Assembly: GCA_021738535.1 (NCBI GenBank)
Contig: JAIPBU010000007.1
Location: 1 to 64,000, forward strand
Direction of reading: 5' to 3'
DNA: 64,000 nt
Source of the DNA: Bacteroidales bacterium
Lineage (GTDB): Bacteria > Bacteroidota > Bacteroidia > Bacteroidales > VadinHA17
Position numbers and translations under genes: made by a program. The notes below the pieces were generated by a model. That model was not told where the DNA came from. It saw nothing but the letters and a program-made list of their open reading frames with translations, and did no database searches. Shown in pieces: positions 43,120 through 52,096 of this stretch (positions within the stretch are counted from its first letter, which is position 1; each line of letters begins with the position of its first letter).

Positions 43120-45909
43120 ATGAAGGTAGTTGTCAGACCGCTTATAATATGGCTTTTTGTTTTGTCTTCGTCTCTTGCGAGCGGACAGGCACTGACTGCT
43201 GAACAGAAGGCAGACAGTCTGCTCGATATTATGACACTGGATGAAAAGATAGGCCAGATGGCACAGGCCGAAAGGGGCGCACTTGAAAACCTGTCTGATA
43301 TATCTTACTACAACCTGGGGTCACTGCTCAGCGGCGGCGGTTCAACACCTTACGAAAATAATGTTACAGCCTGGGCTGATATGTATGATACCTACCAGGA
43401 GGAAGCATTAAAGTCCGGTTCAGGAATCCCGTTGATATACGGCATAGATGCTGTCCACGGTCATAATAATGTTCACGGAGCGGTTATCTTCCCCCATAAT
43501 ATTGGCCTGGGTTGTACCCGTAATACTGAACTGGTAAAAAATATTAACATCATCACAGCCACTGAAGTGGCAGCGACAGGTATTGACTGGACCTTCAGTC
43601 CATGCATTGCAGTGCCACGTGACGAGAGATGGGGAAGGACATATGAAGGTTTTGGTGAGACCCCCGGGTTACAAAGTATGATGGCAGGTGCTGCTGTATC
43701 AGGGCTCCAGGGATCTGACTTATCATTACCCACCACCATACTGGCCTGTGCCAAGCATTATGTGGGCGACGGAGGAACGACGGACGGTATTGACCAGGGC
43801 AACACTGTATTGACCGAGCAAGAGTTGCGGTCAGTGCACATGGCCGGTTATATTGATGCCATAAACAAAGGCACCGGTACAATAATGGCTTCCTATAACA
43901 GCTGGAATGGTGATAAGCTTCACGGACACGAATACCTGCTGACCGATGTACTGAAGGGTGAACTGGGTTTTGATGGATTTATCATATCCGACTGGAAAGG
44001 TGTTGACCAGGTGGATGAAGACTACCGTACTGCCGTGAAGAGAGCAATAAATGCCGGGATTGATATGGTCATGGTTCCTGACCGCTATATATATTTTATA
44101 AGCATATTAAAGGATCTTGTTGAAAACAACGAGGTACCGGAGTCCAGGATCAATGATGCGGTGAGACGCATACTAATACAAAAATTTAAGCTGAAGCTCT
44201 TTGAAAAGCCCATGACCGATCGCTCGCTGATCTCATCGGTGGGCTCGGCCGAACACAGAGCGACAGCCCGCCAGGCAGTAAGAGAATCATTAGTTTTGTT
44301 GTCGGCCCGCGATAATGCACTGCCGCTCAAAAAGGACGGGCAAAAAATACTGCTTGCCGGTAAAAGAGCTGATGACATTGGAGCCCAGTGCGGGGGATGG
44401 ACAATTTCATGGCAGGGATCAAACGGTGATATAACAGAAGGCACAACAATACTGGAGGGACTACAGGAGATTAATGGCAGCAATGACATCATCTATTCTC
44501 CCACAGGGGTTTACGATGGTGATGCAGATATTGCCGTGGTTGTGATCGGTGAAGATCCCTATGCCGAGGGTGCCGGAGACAGGGAATCACTGAGGCTGGA
44601 CAGGTCTGATGTAAATATGGTCAGGCTACTGAAGGAGGAGGGCAAAAAAGTGATCACCATTCTTATCTCCGGCAGGCCAATGATCATAGGTGACGTACTC
44701 CCCTACTCAGATGCTTTTATAGCAGCCTGGCTACCAGGGACAGAAGGTAGTGGCATAGCAGATATCCTGTTTGGTGATCACGAACCTGCAGGCAAGCTGA
44801 ATCATTCCTGGCCTGCATATATGGAGCAGATACCTGTTAACTACGGAGATAGTGATTATAATCCCCTCTACAGCTACGGGCACGGTATTGACAGTTTTCC
44901 TGTTAGCGTAGCATCAACAGGCATGCGGGCTGTTGCCGCTGCAAGCAACAGGGAAGGAACGTCCATAATGCTGAAGCTCACGGGTAAGATAAGCAGTATG
45001 AACGTCCGGCCGGATAATTTCAGTGTAAGCATTGATAATGAAGAGATGCCGGGAATGGCCGGTGACATAATTATCCCGGGATACGACAGTTCAATGATTG
45101 AGATCGTTCTTAACCGCAATATAACAGAGGAAGACACTGTAATAAACCTTGGTTATAACGGAGGAATTATAGAATCTGCCTCGGGAAACCTGGAGGAATT
45201 CACCGGTTTATTTGTTTTCAATAGTTATGAAAACTATGGCACAGCCATCCCTGTACCTGGTCGCGTAGAGGCCGAAGATTATTTTGAGATGCAGGGAATA
45301 GACACAGAAAACTGCACTGACCAGGGTGGTGGATTGAATGTAGGGTGGATAGACCCGGGCGACCGGATGAAGTATTACCTTGATATACATAATGCCGGGC
45401 TTTACAGGATTACCGGCAGGATATCAGGATATAACGCCGGAACGCTGTCTCTTGTATTTAACGATACCCTCACAGCAGGGATCAGCTTCACATCAACCGG
45501 TGGCTGGCAGTCGTGGCAGGATTTCTCCACATCGGTTTACCTGGACAGTAATAAGTATGTTATGGAAGCCAGGGCAGGCAGTAACGGGTATAATATTAAT
45601 TATTTTGATTTCGGACTTTACGGAACAGGAATAAATGATATATCAAATAGCATTGATGAAATAAATATTTTTCCCAATCCCTTCGATTCCCATTTTACAC
45701 TACAATTCAACAGTGAGCAAAACCAGCCTGTCACAATAAAGATCTATGATATGCAGGGAAGGCTGATTCGTGAACTATACGACGGACCCATTAGCCGGGG
45801 CAGCAATTCAATCTCCTTCGATACCGGGTCGCATCTTCAGGAAGGACTATATTTTATTGAGATAAAGAATGAAAAGAGGAGGTTTTTTAAGAAGATTGTT
45901 AAGAGCTAG
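43120..45909 (+). CDS. GH3 beta-glucosidase with CBM6 and T9SS sorting domain
   Basis: 929 residues. A signal peptide (to about ASGQA) is followed by the GH3 barrel at 25-380 (GIDAVHGHNN, CAKHYVGDGGTTDGIDQGN, and the nucleophile Asp in FIISDWKGVDQ) and the GH3 C-terminal sandwich (about 390-620, GEDPYAEGAGDRESLRL). Then comes a carbohydrate-binding module of the CBM6 type (RVEAEDYFEMQGI, NVGWIDPGD). The last 80 residues (NIFPNPFDSHFTLQF, GLYFIEIKNEKRRFFKKIVK) are a type IX sorting domain. The enzyme should be exported through T9SS and cleave beta-glucosides outside the cell. Full length and intact. Confidence 0.93.
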   Translation: MKVVVRPLIIWLFVLSSSLASGQALTAEQKADSLLDIMTLDEKIGQMAQAERGALENLSDISYYNLGSLLSGGGSTPYENNVTAWADMYDTYQEEALKSGSGIPLIYGIDAVHGHNNVHGAVIFPHNIGLGCTRNTELVKNINIITATEVAATGIDWTFSPCIAVPRDERWGRTYEGFGETPGLQSMMAGAAVSGLQGSDLSLPTTILACAKHYVGDGGTTDGIDQGNTVLTEQELRSVHMAGYIDAINKGTGTIMASYNSWNGDKLHGHEYLLTDVLKGELGFDGFIISDWKGVDQVDEDYRTAVKRAINAGIDMVMVPDRYIYFISILKDLVENNEVPESRINDAVRRILIQKFKLKLFEKPMTDRSLISSVGSAEHRATARQAVRESLVLLSARDNALPLKKDGQKILLAGKRADDIGAQCGGWTISWQGSNGDITEGTTILEGLQEINGSNDIIYSPTGVYDGDADIAVVVIGEDPYAEGAGDRESLRLDRSDVNMVRLLKEEGKKVITILISGRPMIIGDVLPYSDAFIAAWLPGTEGSGIADILFGDHEPAGKLNHSWPAYMEQIPVNYGDSDYNPLYSYGHGIDSFPVSVASTGMRAVAAASNREGTSIMLKLTGKISSMNVRPDNFSVSIDNEEMPGMAGDIIIPGYDSSMIEIVLNRNITEEDTVINLGYNGGIIESASGNLEEFTGLFVFNSYENYGTAIPVPGRVEAEDYFEMQGIDTENCTDQGGGLNVGWIDPGDRMKYYLDIHNAGLYRITGRISGYNAGTLSLVFNDTLTAGISFTSTGGWQSWQDFSTSVYLDSNKYVMEARAGSNGYNINYFDFGLYGTGINDISNSIDEINIFPNPFDSHFTLQFNSEQNQPVTIKIYDMQGRLIRELYDGPISRGSNSISFDTGSHLQEGLYFIEIKNEKRRFFKKIVKS

Positions 45910-45929
45910 AGAAGACTGGGGGCGGGAGG

Positions 45930-46008
45930 CAGGGAGGAAGATACAAGAGACAAGTACGGAAGATACAAGTGGGTGATGCCTGTGTTTCGGCTAGATGCTT
46001 GTTCAGGG
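45930..46008 (+). repeat. about 78-base dispersed repeat, copy 2
   Basis: Second copy of the element described at 42991, directly after the GH3 gene. It differs mainly in its right half (ATGCCTGTGTTTCGGCTAGA), which resembles copy 4 more than copies 1 and 3. Confidence 0.85.
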
Positions 46009-46017
46009 AGCGGGAGG

Positions 46018-46096
46018 CAGGGAGGAAGATACAAGAGACAAGTACGGAAGATACAAGTGGGTGGTGCTTGTGTTTTAGGGAGGTGCTTGTTGTGGG
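46018..46096 (+). repeat. about 78-base dispersed repeat, copy 3
   Basis: Third copy, in tandem with copy 2 (period 88 bases). Its right half matches copy 1. It ends 32 bases before the next start codon, and its TTGTTG lies at about the -33 distance from the TAATTTTG at 46116. Confidence 0.85.
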
Positions 46097-46115
46097 AGAA
46101 GATGGAAATATTTGC

Positions 46116-46123
46116 TAATTTTG
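46116..46123 (+). promoter_or_regulatory. probable -7 element of the 226-residue membrane protein gene
   Basis: TAATTTTG is a full match to TAnnTTTG and ends 4 bases before the ATG at 46128. TTGTTG about 22 bases upstream lies at the end of repeat copy 3. Transcription would begin at about the start codon. Confidence 0.45.
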
Positions 46124-46127
46124 TGGT

Positions 46128-46808
46128 ATGGAGAAGGTGAGGCAGAATAAATATTACAGTCATTTTGCGGGGGTCATTGAGCGGACGCAGCTGATGGTGC
46201 TGGCGCCGGCTTACGTAATACTGTGCTCGGCTATAATAGCGGGACTGGTGTTCCTCGGCGTGTCTCTTTCATGGTCGTCTGCACTGCTAATCGTAGCGGC
46301 AATACTGCTGGGTGTGCTGCTTACCATAGCGGGTTCGTTTCTATACGTGATATGGAATATACAGTTCAGGCTGCAGTATGATTTTGACCGTATACGCAAC
46401 AATGTGGCTTCAGGAAAAATACAAAGCCTCGGGGAGTTCGAAAAAGCCCTGTGTGGTTTTGTCACTGGCTTCTTCCATTACAGCTTCTTCTCGGTGAGCG
46501 CCTGTGCAATAAAGATAAAGGACAGGCCGGTATACCGTCACGGCGATATGGATGTTACAAAGCCGGAGGAAGCAGAAGAAAAGGCGCGTAAAAGCCCGCA
46601 GCTCACAATATGGCGTAAGGAAAAGAGCAGCACGGGCAAAAAGATCACCTACCTCCTGCCGGTGTGGTTCGGCGATGAGTACCTGGGGTTTTTACTCCTT
46701 GAGTCGCCCAACAAACTACCGCGCATACTGAAGACACTGCTGCAGGATTTCGAGAATAATTATATAGACGACCAGTTGCTCCACGTGATAAACAGGCAGC
46801 AAAGATGA
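46128..46808 (+). CDS. membrane protein with a soluble C-terminal domain
   Basis: 226 residues. Two strong membrane segments (about 22-48 and 52-80: LVFLGVSLSWSSALLIVAAI and GVLLTIAGSFLYVIWNIQF). The C-terminal 140 residues are mixed alpha/beta (SVSACAIKIKDRPVYRHGD, TYLLPVWFGDEYLGFLLLE), reminiscent of a GAF-like sensor fold. That is an impression, not a firm match. The Na/Ca exchanger begins 34 bases downstream on the same strand, so the pair may be an operon in which this protein senses or regulates. GC content is higher than in the left half of the window. Confidence 0.6.
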   Translation: MEKVRQNKYYSHFAGVIERTQLMVLAPAYVILCSAIIAGLVFLGVSLSWSSALLIVAAILLGVLLTIAGSFLYVIWNIQFRLQYDFDRIRNNVASGKIQSLGEFEKALCGFVTGFFHYSFFSVSACAIKIKDRPVYRHGDMDVTKPEEAEEKARKSPQLTIWRKEKSSTGKKITYLLPVWFGDEYLGFLLLESPNKLPRILKTLLQDFENNYIDDQLLHVINRQQR

Positions 46809-46842
46809 GCACTGATCAATAACCCATTACAAAGCAGGTATA

Positions 46843-48018
46843 GTGACACATTTTATAGGAATACTGGTACCGGTACTGATAATCATTGTCAGCAGCTTCA
46901 TCATATGGCGAAGCACTGACGGGTTTGAGACAGCAGCCGATTTCCTGGGCAGGAAGATGAATAACGGTATCAAAGGGGCGACCATCAATGCCATTGCCAG
47001 CAGCATGCCTGAGTTCCTGGCAACGCTGTTCTTTCTTTTTTACGTGGCTGACGAAGGGACTTTCACCGATAGCCTATCGGGAGGACTGGGAATAACAGCC
47101 GGCAGTGCCGTTTTCAACCTTGTAATAATACCTGCCTCCATATTGCTTGTCTTCCGTTTCTCGGGCAAGAGCGTCAGCCTGCCCATCAGGAGGAGGATGA
47201 TAACCAGGGACGGGCTTGTGCTTATACTGGCTAACATACTGATACTGGTGCTTATCAGCAAGCCGACCATCAGGGCGGTGGACGGGTTTATACTGCTGGC
47301 CTTCTACCTGGTCTACCTGGTTATCCTCAGGCTTACATGGCAAAGGGAAGAAGCACCCGGCAGCAGCTACTCACCCCCTGACATTGCAAAAACAGTCAAT
47401 ATACCCAGGGCAATAATGTGCATAGACCTTAACTCGTGGATACTGGGAGGCAAAAAGATAAAGGCCCCGCGGGCCTGGCTGCTCCTGCTGGTAAGCGTAA
47501 TAGTGATGTCGGCCGGCACCTGGCTGCTGGTTAAAGGCACCAGCCTGCTCGGTGAAGAGGAGTACCCGATATTCGGTAAGACATTTTACGGCCTTAACTT
47601 CCCGCTTATATTTGCATCGGTGCTGCTGGCAGCAGCTGCCTCGAGCATACCAGATACCATGATCAGCATACGTGATGCCAGGAAAGGCAACTTTGACGAT
47701 TCCATATCAAATGCCCTGGGAAGTAATATATTTGACATATCCTTTGCCATCGGTCTGCCCATACTGCTCTACACCCTTATCCACGGCAGCGTGGAGATGT
47801 CGGAGGGAGTAAGGATATGGAGCGTTACCACCTGGGTGATACTGTTCTTTATTAATATTATAGTTATCACCCTGTTTATGTCGGCCCGCAAGCTGGGCTG
47901 GCGTTCGGGCCTGTTCCTGCTGGCTATCTACGCGGCTTTTGTCTTCTTCATCATAGAGGAAGGAGCGGACAGGGAGTGGATAAGCAGGATCGTGTCAGAG
48001 GTAATGAGCATGGTTTAG
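46843..48018 (+). CDS. sodium/calcium exchanger family (CaCA) transporter
   Basis: 391 residues, starting with GTG at 46843. About ten membrane segments. The two alpha repeats of the family are visible: INAIASSMPEFLATLFF at about 50-66, and AAAASSIPDTMISIRDARKG with SNALGSNIFDISFAIGLP near 270-310. They carry the acidic residues that bind cation. The protein exchanges sodium or protons for calcium across the inner membrane. The central loop is short, as in bacterial YrbG-like members. The 34-base gap after the upstream membrane protein suggests one operon. Confidence 0.9.
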   Translation: MTHFIGILVPVLIIIVSSFIIWRSTDGFETAADFLGRKMNNGIKGATINAIASSMPEFLATLFFLFYVADEGTFTDSLSGGLGITAGSAVFNLVIIPASILLVFRFSGKSVSLPIRRRMITRDGLVLILANILILVLISKPTIRAVDGFILLAFYLVYLVILRLTWQREEAPGSSYSPPDIAKTVNIPRAIMCIDLNSWILGGKKIKAPRAWLLLLVSVIVMSAGTWLLVKGTSLLGEEEYPIFGKTFYGLNFPLIFASVLLAAAASSIPDTMISIRDARKGNFDDSISNALGSNIFDISFAIGLPILLYTLIHGSVEMSEGVRIWSVTTWVILFFINIIVITLFMSARKLGWRSGLFLLAIYAAFVFFIIEEGADREWISRIVSEVMSMV

Positions 48019-48460
48019 CAGGGACGAAGCGACTAAGAGACTAAGCGACTAAGCGACGAAGAGACGAAGAGCGAATAGCAAAGAACCATGTTTATAGATC
48101 TTGTAGATGCGGCATGCCTGCCGCATTAGCGATACAAGCAGAAAGGTGAACGAATAGCAGAGAGCAAAGAGACGAAGGGACATAGCGACTAAGGGACGAA
48201 GCGACTAAGTGACAGATAAACAAGAAGATACAAAATACAAGTTTTAGTATCAAGCCATTCCAGATTAACGAATTAACGAATTAACGAATAACGGGAGGTT
48301 GGACGGGGCGGGAAGACAGCCATACAGGTTCAGCACGGGAAAAAACAAGTTCAGGCTATTTATCTGCAGGCTCGTCCTTATTAGTTTCTGCAACATGCTG
48401 TTGCGATATACTTTTGCTGTTGAATAAGAACAAATACTAACAACACAAAAGTAAAATATC
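48019..48460. repeat. repeat-rich intergenic region
   Basis: 442 bases without a gene. An 8-base unit of the form GCGACTAA/GCGACGAA recurs at 48023-48076 and again at about 48160-48212. ATTAACGA is repeated three times in tandem at 48264-48287. A decayed AGATACAA motif like that of the 78-base repeat lies near 48230. The right end carries the promoter of the next gene. Confidence 0.7.
48409..48416 (+). promoter_or_regulatory. -7 element of the 211-residue barrel protein gene
   Basis: TACTTTTG matches TAnnTTTG, with TTTCTG about 20 bases upstream. It predicts a start near 48421 and a 40-base leader before ATG 48461. Confidence 0.45.
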
Positions 48461-49096
48461 ATGAAAACAAAAATCTTAATCGCAGCAACAGCAGCATTCC
48501 TTATGACCTTACCTGTAAGCTCACAGATCAACAAGTATTCTTCAATGAAGAATGAAACCAAAACAGAATTTTCCGGAGACACACGCATTTTTGCAGGTAT
48601 GTCTGTTTCTTACACCAGTGTTGACCAACAACCGGCAGCTTACCTTGGAGCCAGAGCCGGGCTAAAATTAAGTAACAATTTCAGTATTGGTATAGCAGGA
48701 TCAGCTCTATGGTATGATTACAGGCTGACAGGCCTTGTTGACGAAGGTACTTATCACCTGGAATCAGGATATACAGGCCTGTTCGTGGAATTCACCCAGC
48801 ATATGGGTGAGCATGTGTCCATTAACCTGTCGCTGCTTACAGGCCAGGGCATAGCGATATACCGGATGGACAGAGCCTACACTGAATCACTGTCGTGGTA
48901 TAATGAAAAGATTGACGAGGATACTTTTGGTGTGATGGAGCCGGGTATTGAGCTCTTATTCCGTACAGGAGACAAATTCAGTATCGGACTGTCAGCATCC
49001 TACTGCAGCACCTCACCACTACAACTGGCAGGATCATCACACGGTATGCTGGACGGTTTCAGAACAGGTATCTCATTCAGATACTCAATATTCTAG
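48461..49096 (+). CDS. small outer-membrane beta-barrel protein
   Basis: 211 residues. The signal peptide is MKTKILIAATAAFLMTLPVSSQ. The remainder has alternating beta-strands with aromatic ends (FAGMSVSYTSVDQQ, NNFSIGIAGSALWYDY, FSIGLSASYCSTS) and ends FRTGISFRYSIF, a typical terminal barrel strand. The family is PorT/outer-membrane protein W-like in looks; the ligand is unknown. The gene has its own promoter and a strong terminator, so it is expressed separately from the downstream LytS/LytTR pair. Confidence 0.75.
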   Translation: MKTKILIAATAAFLMTLPVSSQINKYSSMKNETKTEFSGDTRIFAGMSVSYTSVDQQPAAYLGARAGLKLSNNFSIGIAGSALWYDYRLTGLVDEGTYHLESGYTGLFVEFTQHMGEHVSINLSLLTGQGIAIYRMDRAYTESLSWYNEKIDEDTFGVMEPGIELLFRTGDKFSIGLSASYCSTSPLQLAGSSHGMLDGFRTGISFRYSIF

Positions 49097-49114
49097 AAAC
49101 ACTTTACCTGCAGG

Positions 49115-49153
49115 AGAAGATGGTATTGAATAAATACCGTCTTCTTCTTTTTC
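49115..49153 (+). terminator. intrinsic terminator
   Basis: AGAAGATGGTATT at 49115-49127 pairs with AATACCGTCTTCT at 49133-49145 (13 pairs, one of them G-U), with a 5-base loop and a T-rich tail at 49146-49152. It ends the barrel-protein transcript and isolates the regulator pair. Confidence 0.85.
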
Positions 49154-49196
49154 CGGTCACTAAATAAATTATTTTTACATTTTATAAGGAGAAAAG

Positions 49197-50261
49197 ATGA
49201 ATTTCAGAAACATCCATAAGATGATACCGCAAAAGCGCCTGCTAAGCATGCTGGCCGTTTTTTCTTTATTGCTCCAGGCAATAATAATTTCCTATAATCA
49301 CCTGAGCGGTTATTACGAAATAAAAGGACTATCAGACTACATGTTAAGGTTAGTATATAATTCAATCCTGACCTTTGCGGGTAGTGTAATTGTAGCTTAT
49401 GCTGACCTGACGGTTATTAGATTTCTGAACAAGCGATTGCCATGGAAGGGTAAGGTAGTATCAAGGGTTACTGTGCAGTTTATACTGACACTTATTATTG
49501 CTTCAGTTATTGCAGTAATTATAACTTTTACAGCGAACAGTATTAATCCTTATACAAGTAACCTGAAAGCTGTCATAATAGATAATGTACTGATACTCTC
49601 AATAATAAATATTCTTTTAATGATAACCCTTGAAGCATGGATATTTTTTATTGAGGGCACCCGTTCTGCCAAAAAAGCTGAGGCACTGGAAAAAGAGCTT
49701 ATAAAAATAAGGTTTGAGACCCTTAAGAACCAGCTCAATCCCCACTTCATGTTTAACAGTTTAAACGTATTATCAGGATTAATAAACAGGGATACAAAAA
49801 AGGCACAGAAATTTATTGATGAGTTTTCACTTATCTACAGGTATGCGCTGGAGACACTGGAAAAACAAGTAGTAAGCCTGAAAGATGAGCTGGAGTTTGT
49901 AAAATCGTATATCTATTTACAGGAGTTAAGATACGGTGAAAACCTGCAGTTTGACCTTACTCTTAATGCAAATTTGAGTGACTATCTCGTACCTCCGCTC
50001 TCTTTGCAGGTCCTTGCAGAGAACGCCATAAAGCACAATATTATTAACAAGGATAAGCCCCTGTCAATTTCAATTTACTCGGAAAACAACTACATTGTGG
50101 TCAGGAATAATTACCAGCTAAAGCAAAATATAAGACCTGGCAAAGGAATAGGTCAGGAAAACCTGGCAAAAAGGTATGCTATGATCAGTGATATGAAGCC
50201 TGAATTTATTATAAAAAATAACTATTATTATGCCAAAATACCGCTTATAGAATATGAATAA
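49197..50261 (+). CDS. LytS-like membrane sensor histidine kinase
   Basis: 354 residues. Four membrane segments lie in the first 150 residues (about 14-34, 52-75, 85-110 and 125-150). A coiled linker leads to the His_kinase domain: LKNQLNPHFMFNSLNVLSGL with the phospho-accepting His, then VLAENAIKHNI (N-box) and GIGQENLAKRYAM (G-box). It phosphorylates the LytTR regulator encoded directly downstream (8-base overlap). A ribosome-binding-like AAGGAGAAAAG precedes ATG 49197. The stimulus is unknown. Confidence 0.92.
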   Translation: MNFRNIHKMIPQKRLLSMLAVFSLLLQAIIISYNHLSGYYEIKGLSDYMLRLVYNSILTFAGSVIVAYADLTVIRFLNKRLPWKGKVVSRVTVQFILTLIIASVIAVIITFTANSINPYTSNLKAVIIDNVLILSIINILLMITLEAWIFFIEGTRSAKKAEALEKELIKIRFETLKNQLNPHFMFNSLNVLSGLINRDTKKAQKFIDEFSLIYRYALETLEKQVVSLKDELEFVKSYIYLQELRYGENLQFDLTLNANLSDYLVPPLSLQVLAENAIKHNIINKDKPLSISIYSENNYIVVRNNYQLKQNIRPGKGIGQENLAKRYAMISDMKPEFIIKNNYYYAKIPLIEYE

Positions 50262-51021
50262 CCTTAAGATTGTTATTATTGAGGATGAGGAAGTGGCAGC
50301 TGACCGCCTGGTGGATATGCTACATAATGTAAGCCCGGGCATTGATATTGTTGCTAAGATAGAATCGGTTAAAGAAGCTGTCAAATGGCTTACTGATAAC
50401 AGTGCCGACCTGATTTTCCTCGATATACAACTGTCGGATGGATTAAGTTTTAATATTTTTGATTATATAACAGTTGATATACCTGTAATATTTACCACTG
50501 CATATGATGAATATGCAATAAAGGCTTTCAGGATAAACAGCATTGACTACCTGCTTAAGCCCATAAGGGAAGAAGAACTAAGGCAAAGCCTGAAAAAATA
50601 CAGGTCGCTCAGGGCAGCCTTTAAAACAGATATGGACAATGTGAAAGCCATGATAAAAGGAGAAGAACCAGGGTACCAGGAAAGGCTCCTTATACAGGTG
50701 GGTAATAATTACAGGCTTATCGAGGTTAAGGAAATTGCATATTTCTTTGTTATGAACAAGGGGACATATTTACGCACTTTCACGGGTAAAACTTATACCA
50801 TTGATCACTCGCTCGACAAGCTTGAGCAGAGCATAACAGACCCCGCGACCTTCTTCAGGATCAACAGGAAATATATAATAAATATTAAATCGATTGATAA
50901 AATGGTAGCCTGGTCAAGAAGCCGGATTAAGTTGAGTCTCGCTCCTGCCAGTGATAAAGACGATGATACTATTGTCAGCATAGAAAGGTCAGCGGATTTT
51001 AAGAAATGGCTGAATAGGTGA
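50254..51021 (+). CDS. LytTR-family response regulator
   Basis: 255 residues. The receiver domain (1-120) has the acidic pair EDEE, the phospho-accepting Asp in LIFLDIQLSDG and the Lys in YLLKPIREEE. The C-terminal LytTR DNA-binding domain (about 150-255) has EVKEIAYFFVMNKGTYLRTF, then FFRINRKYIINI. It overlaps the sensor gene by 8 bases and forms a classical two-component pair. Targets cannot be told; no clear LytTR binding repeat was seen nearby. Confidence 0.95.
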   Translation: MNNLKIVIIEDEEVAADRLVDMLHNVSPGIDIVAKIESVKEAVKWLTDNSADLIFLDIQLSDGLSFNIFDYITVDIPVIFTTAYDEYAIKAFRINSIDYLLKPIREEELRQSLKKYRSLRAAFKTDMDNVKAMIKGEEPGYQERLLIQVGNNYRLIEVKEIAYFFVMNKGTYLRTFTGKTYTIDHSLDKLEQSITDPATFFRINRKYIINIKSIDKMVAWSRSRIKLSLAPASDKDDDTIVSIERSADFKKWLNR

Positions 51022-51025
51022 GGGC

Positions 51026-51103
51026 GGGGAAGAAGATACAAGATACAAGTACGGAAGATACAAGTGGGTGATGCCTGTGTTTCAGTTAGATGCTTGTTGT
51101 GGG
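51026..51103 (+). repeat. about 78-base dispersed repeat, copy 4
   Basis: Fourth copy, 5 bases after the LytTR regulator gene. It has AGATACAAGA then TACAAGTACGGAAGATACAA, and a right half like that of copy 2 (ATGCCTGTGTTTCAGTTAGA). Confidence 0.85.
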
Positions 51104-51128
51104 TGCGGGAAAAAGTAGATGCGCAAGA

Positions 51129-51208
51129 TTTTGCAGTGGCGCAGGTCAGAGACCTGCACCAACGTATTTTTGCAGAGGCACGGGTCTGGAGACCCGCGCC
51201 AGCTTATG
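51129..51208. repeat. two tandem hairpin units (REP-like)
   Basis: Two units start with TTTTGCAG at 51129 and 51168 (period 39). Each has a perfect hairpin: GCAGGTC-AGA-GACCTGC at 51141-51157 and CGGGTCT-GG-AGACCCG at 51181-51196. The stems differ in sequence but keep pairing, which suggests selection on structure. No T-run follows, so they are more like REP palindromes than a terminator. Confidence 0.75.
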
Positions 51209-51227
51209 GTTAACCAATACACAATAT

Positions 51228-52079
51228 ATGATGCGGAAAGTAAAACTGGTACTTATGGCGGGGGTATTGTTGTCGCTTACAGCATGTTATTCGGATTATG
51301 TGCACCTGGATTACAGCCTGCACCACGGGGCGCGGTATAACAACGACAGTTCGAAGGTTGCTTTTGTGCTTTCGACAATGGCTTACAGGCCCGCTAAGGG
51401 ATTAGCTGCCATGCCGGACGGCGGTATCTCTGAATACCTGCTTGAAGAGGTGAGCATCTATACGCTAGATACACACAATAACACCATCAGCGAGGTTGCT
51501 GATGTGAGCGATATAGCAAATATCACGGGCGCTTATCGCAGTTCGCTCGATATAAAGACAGCATGGGACGGCCAGCTGCTGTATTATAAGGCGGCACCGG
51601 TATCCGACTGGTCCTTTTACCTGGAAAATGCTGCAGATACAAAAGAGGACTCGCTCACTATCAATGAGCTGAAAAACAAATATTCACCCCCCCTTGTGAT
51701 TGATACAAAAACGGGTAAAACAGGCAACAGCGATTCAATAACTTTTGCCGGAGCACTCAACAACAGCAAGAAGGTGGAGTTTATGACGCTCAGTAATATA
51801 CTGTCCGAGATACCGCTGGCAGAGCTGGGACTGGAGATAAGTCTTATCTACCCCAAAGCGGACAAAAAGTATATCGGAGAAACCATTTACCTGGAAAACA
51901 CCTCTCCCCTTTCGCGCCGTGCCGTGGTAGAACAGATAATTTCAGAACTAAGCGCAGATGAGATAAAGGCCTTGCTTACTGAAATGGATAATTACCAGGA
52001 GAGCCTGGAAGGGCAGGAGAGGGATGAATACAAAAAAAGGGCTGATAAGCTAAGGGAGATGATCAGGTCACTGCTCTGA
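51228..52079 (+). CDS. hypothetical lipoprotein
   Basis: 284 residues from ATG 51228 (ATG 51231 is equally good). A longer frame back to 51090 would run through the hairpins and a repeat copy and is rejected. Lipobox: VLLSLTAC. The mature protein has a beta-rich N-terminal part (KVAFVLSTMAYRPAKGLAA, a TolB-like look) and a helical C-terminus (EIKALLTEMDNYQESLEG). The family is not recognised. It probably faces the periplasm from the outer membrane. It converges on the PBP1A gene with a gap of 17 bases. Confidence 0.65.
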   Translation: MMRKVKLVLMAGVLLSLTACYSDYVHLDYSLHHGARYNNDSSKVAFVLSTMAYRPAKGLAAMPDGGISEYLLEEVSIYTLDTHNNTISEVADVSDIANITGAYRSSLDIKTAWDGQLLYYKAAPVSDWSFYLENAADTKEDSLTINELKNKYSPPLVIDTKTGKTGNSDSITFAGALNNSKKVEFMTLSNILSEIPLAELGLEISLIYPKADKKYIGETIYLENTSPLSRRAVVEQIISELSADEIKALLTEMDNYQESLEGQERDEYKKRADKLREMIRSLL

Positions 52080-52096
52080 CATAGCAGCAGACTACC

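Noticed and set aside
51090-51227. Longer start for the lipoprotein gene
   Set aside because: The added residues come from a dispersed repeat and hairpins, and would hide the lipoprotein signal.
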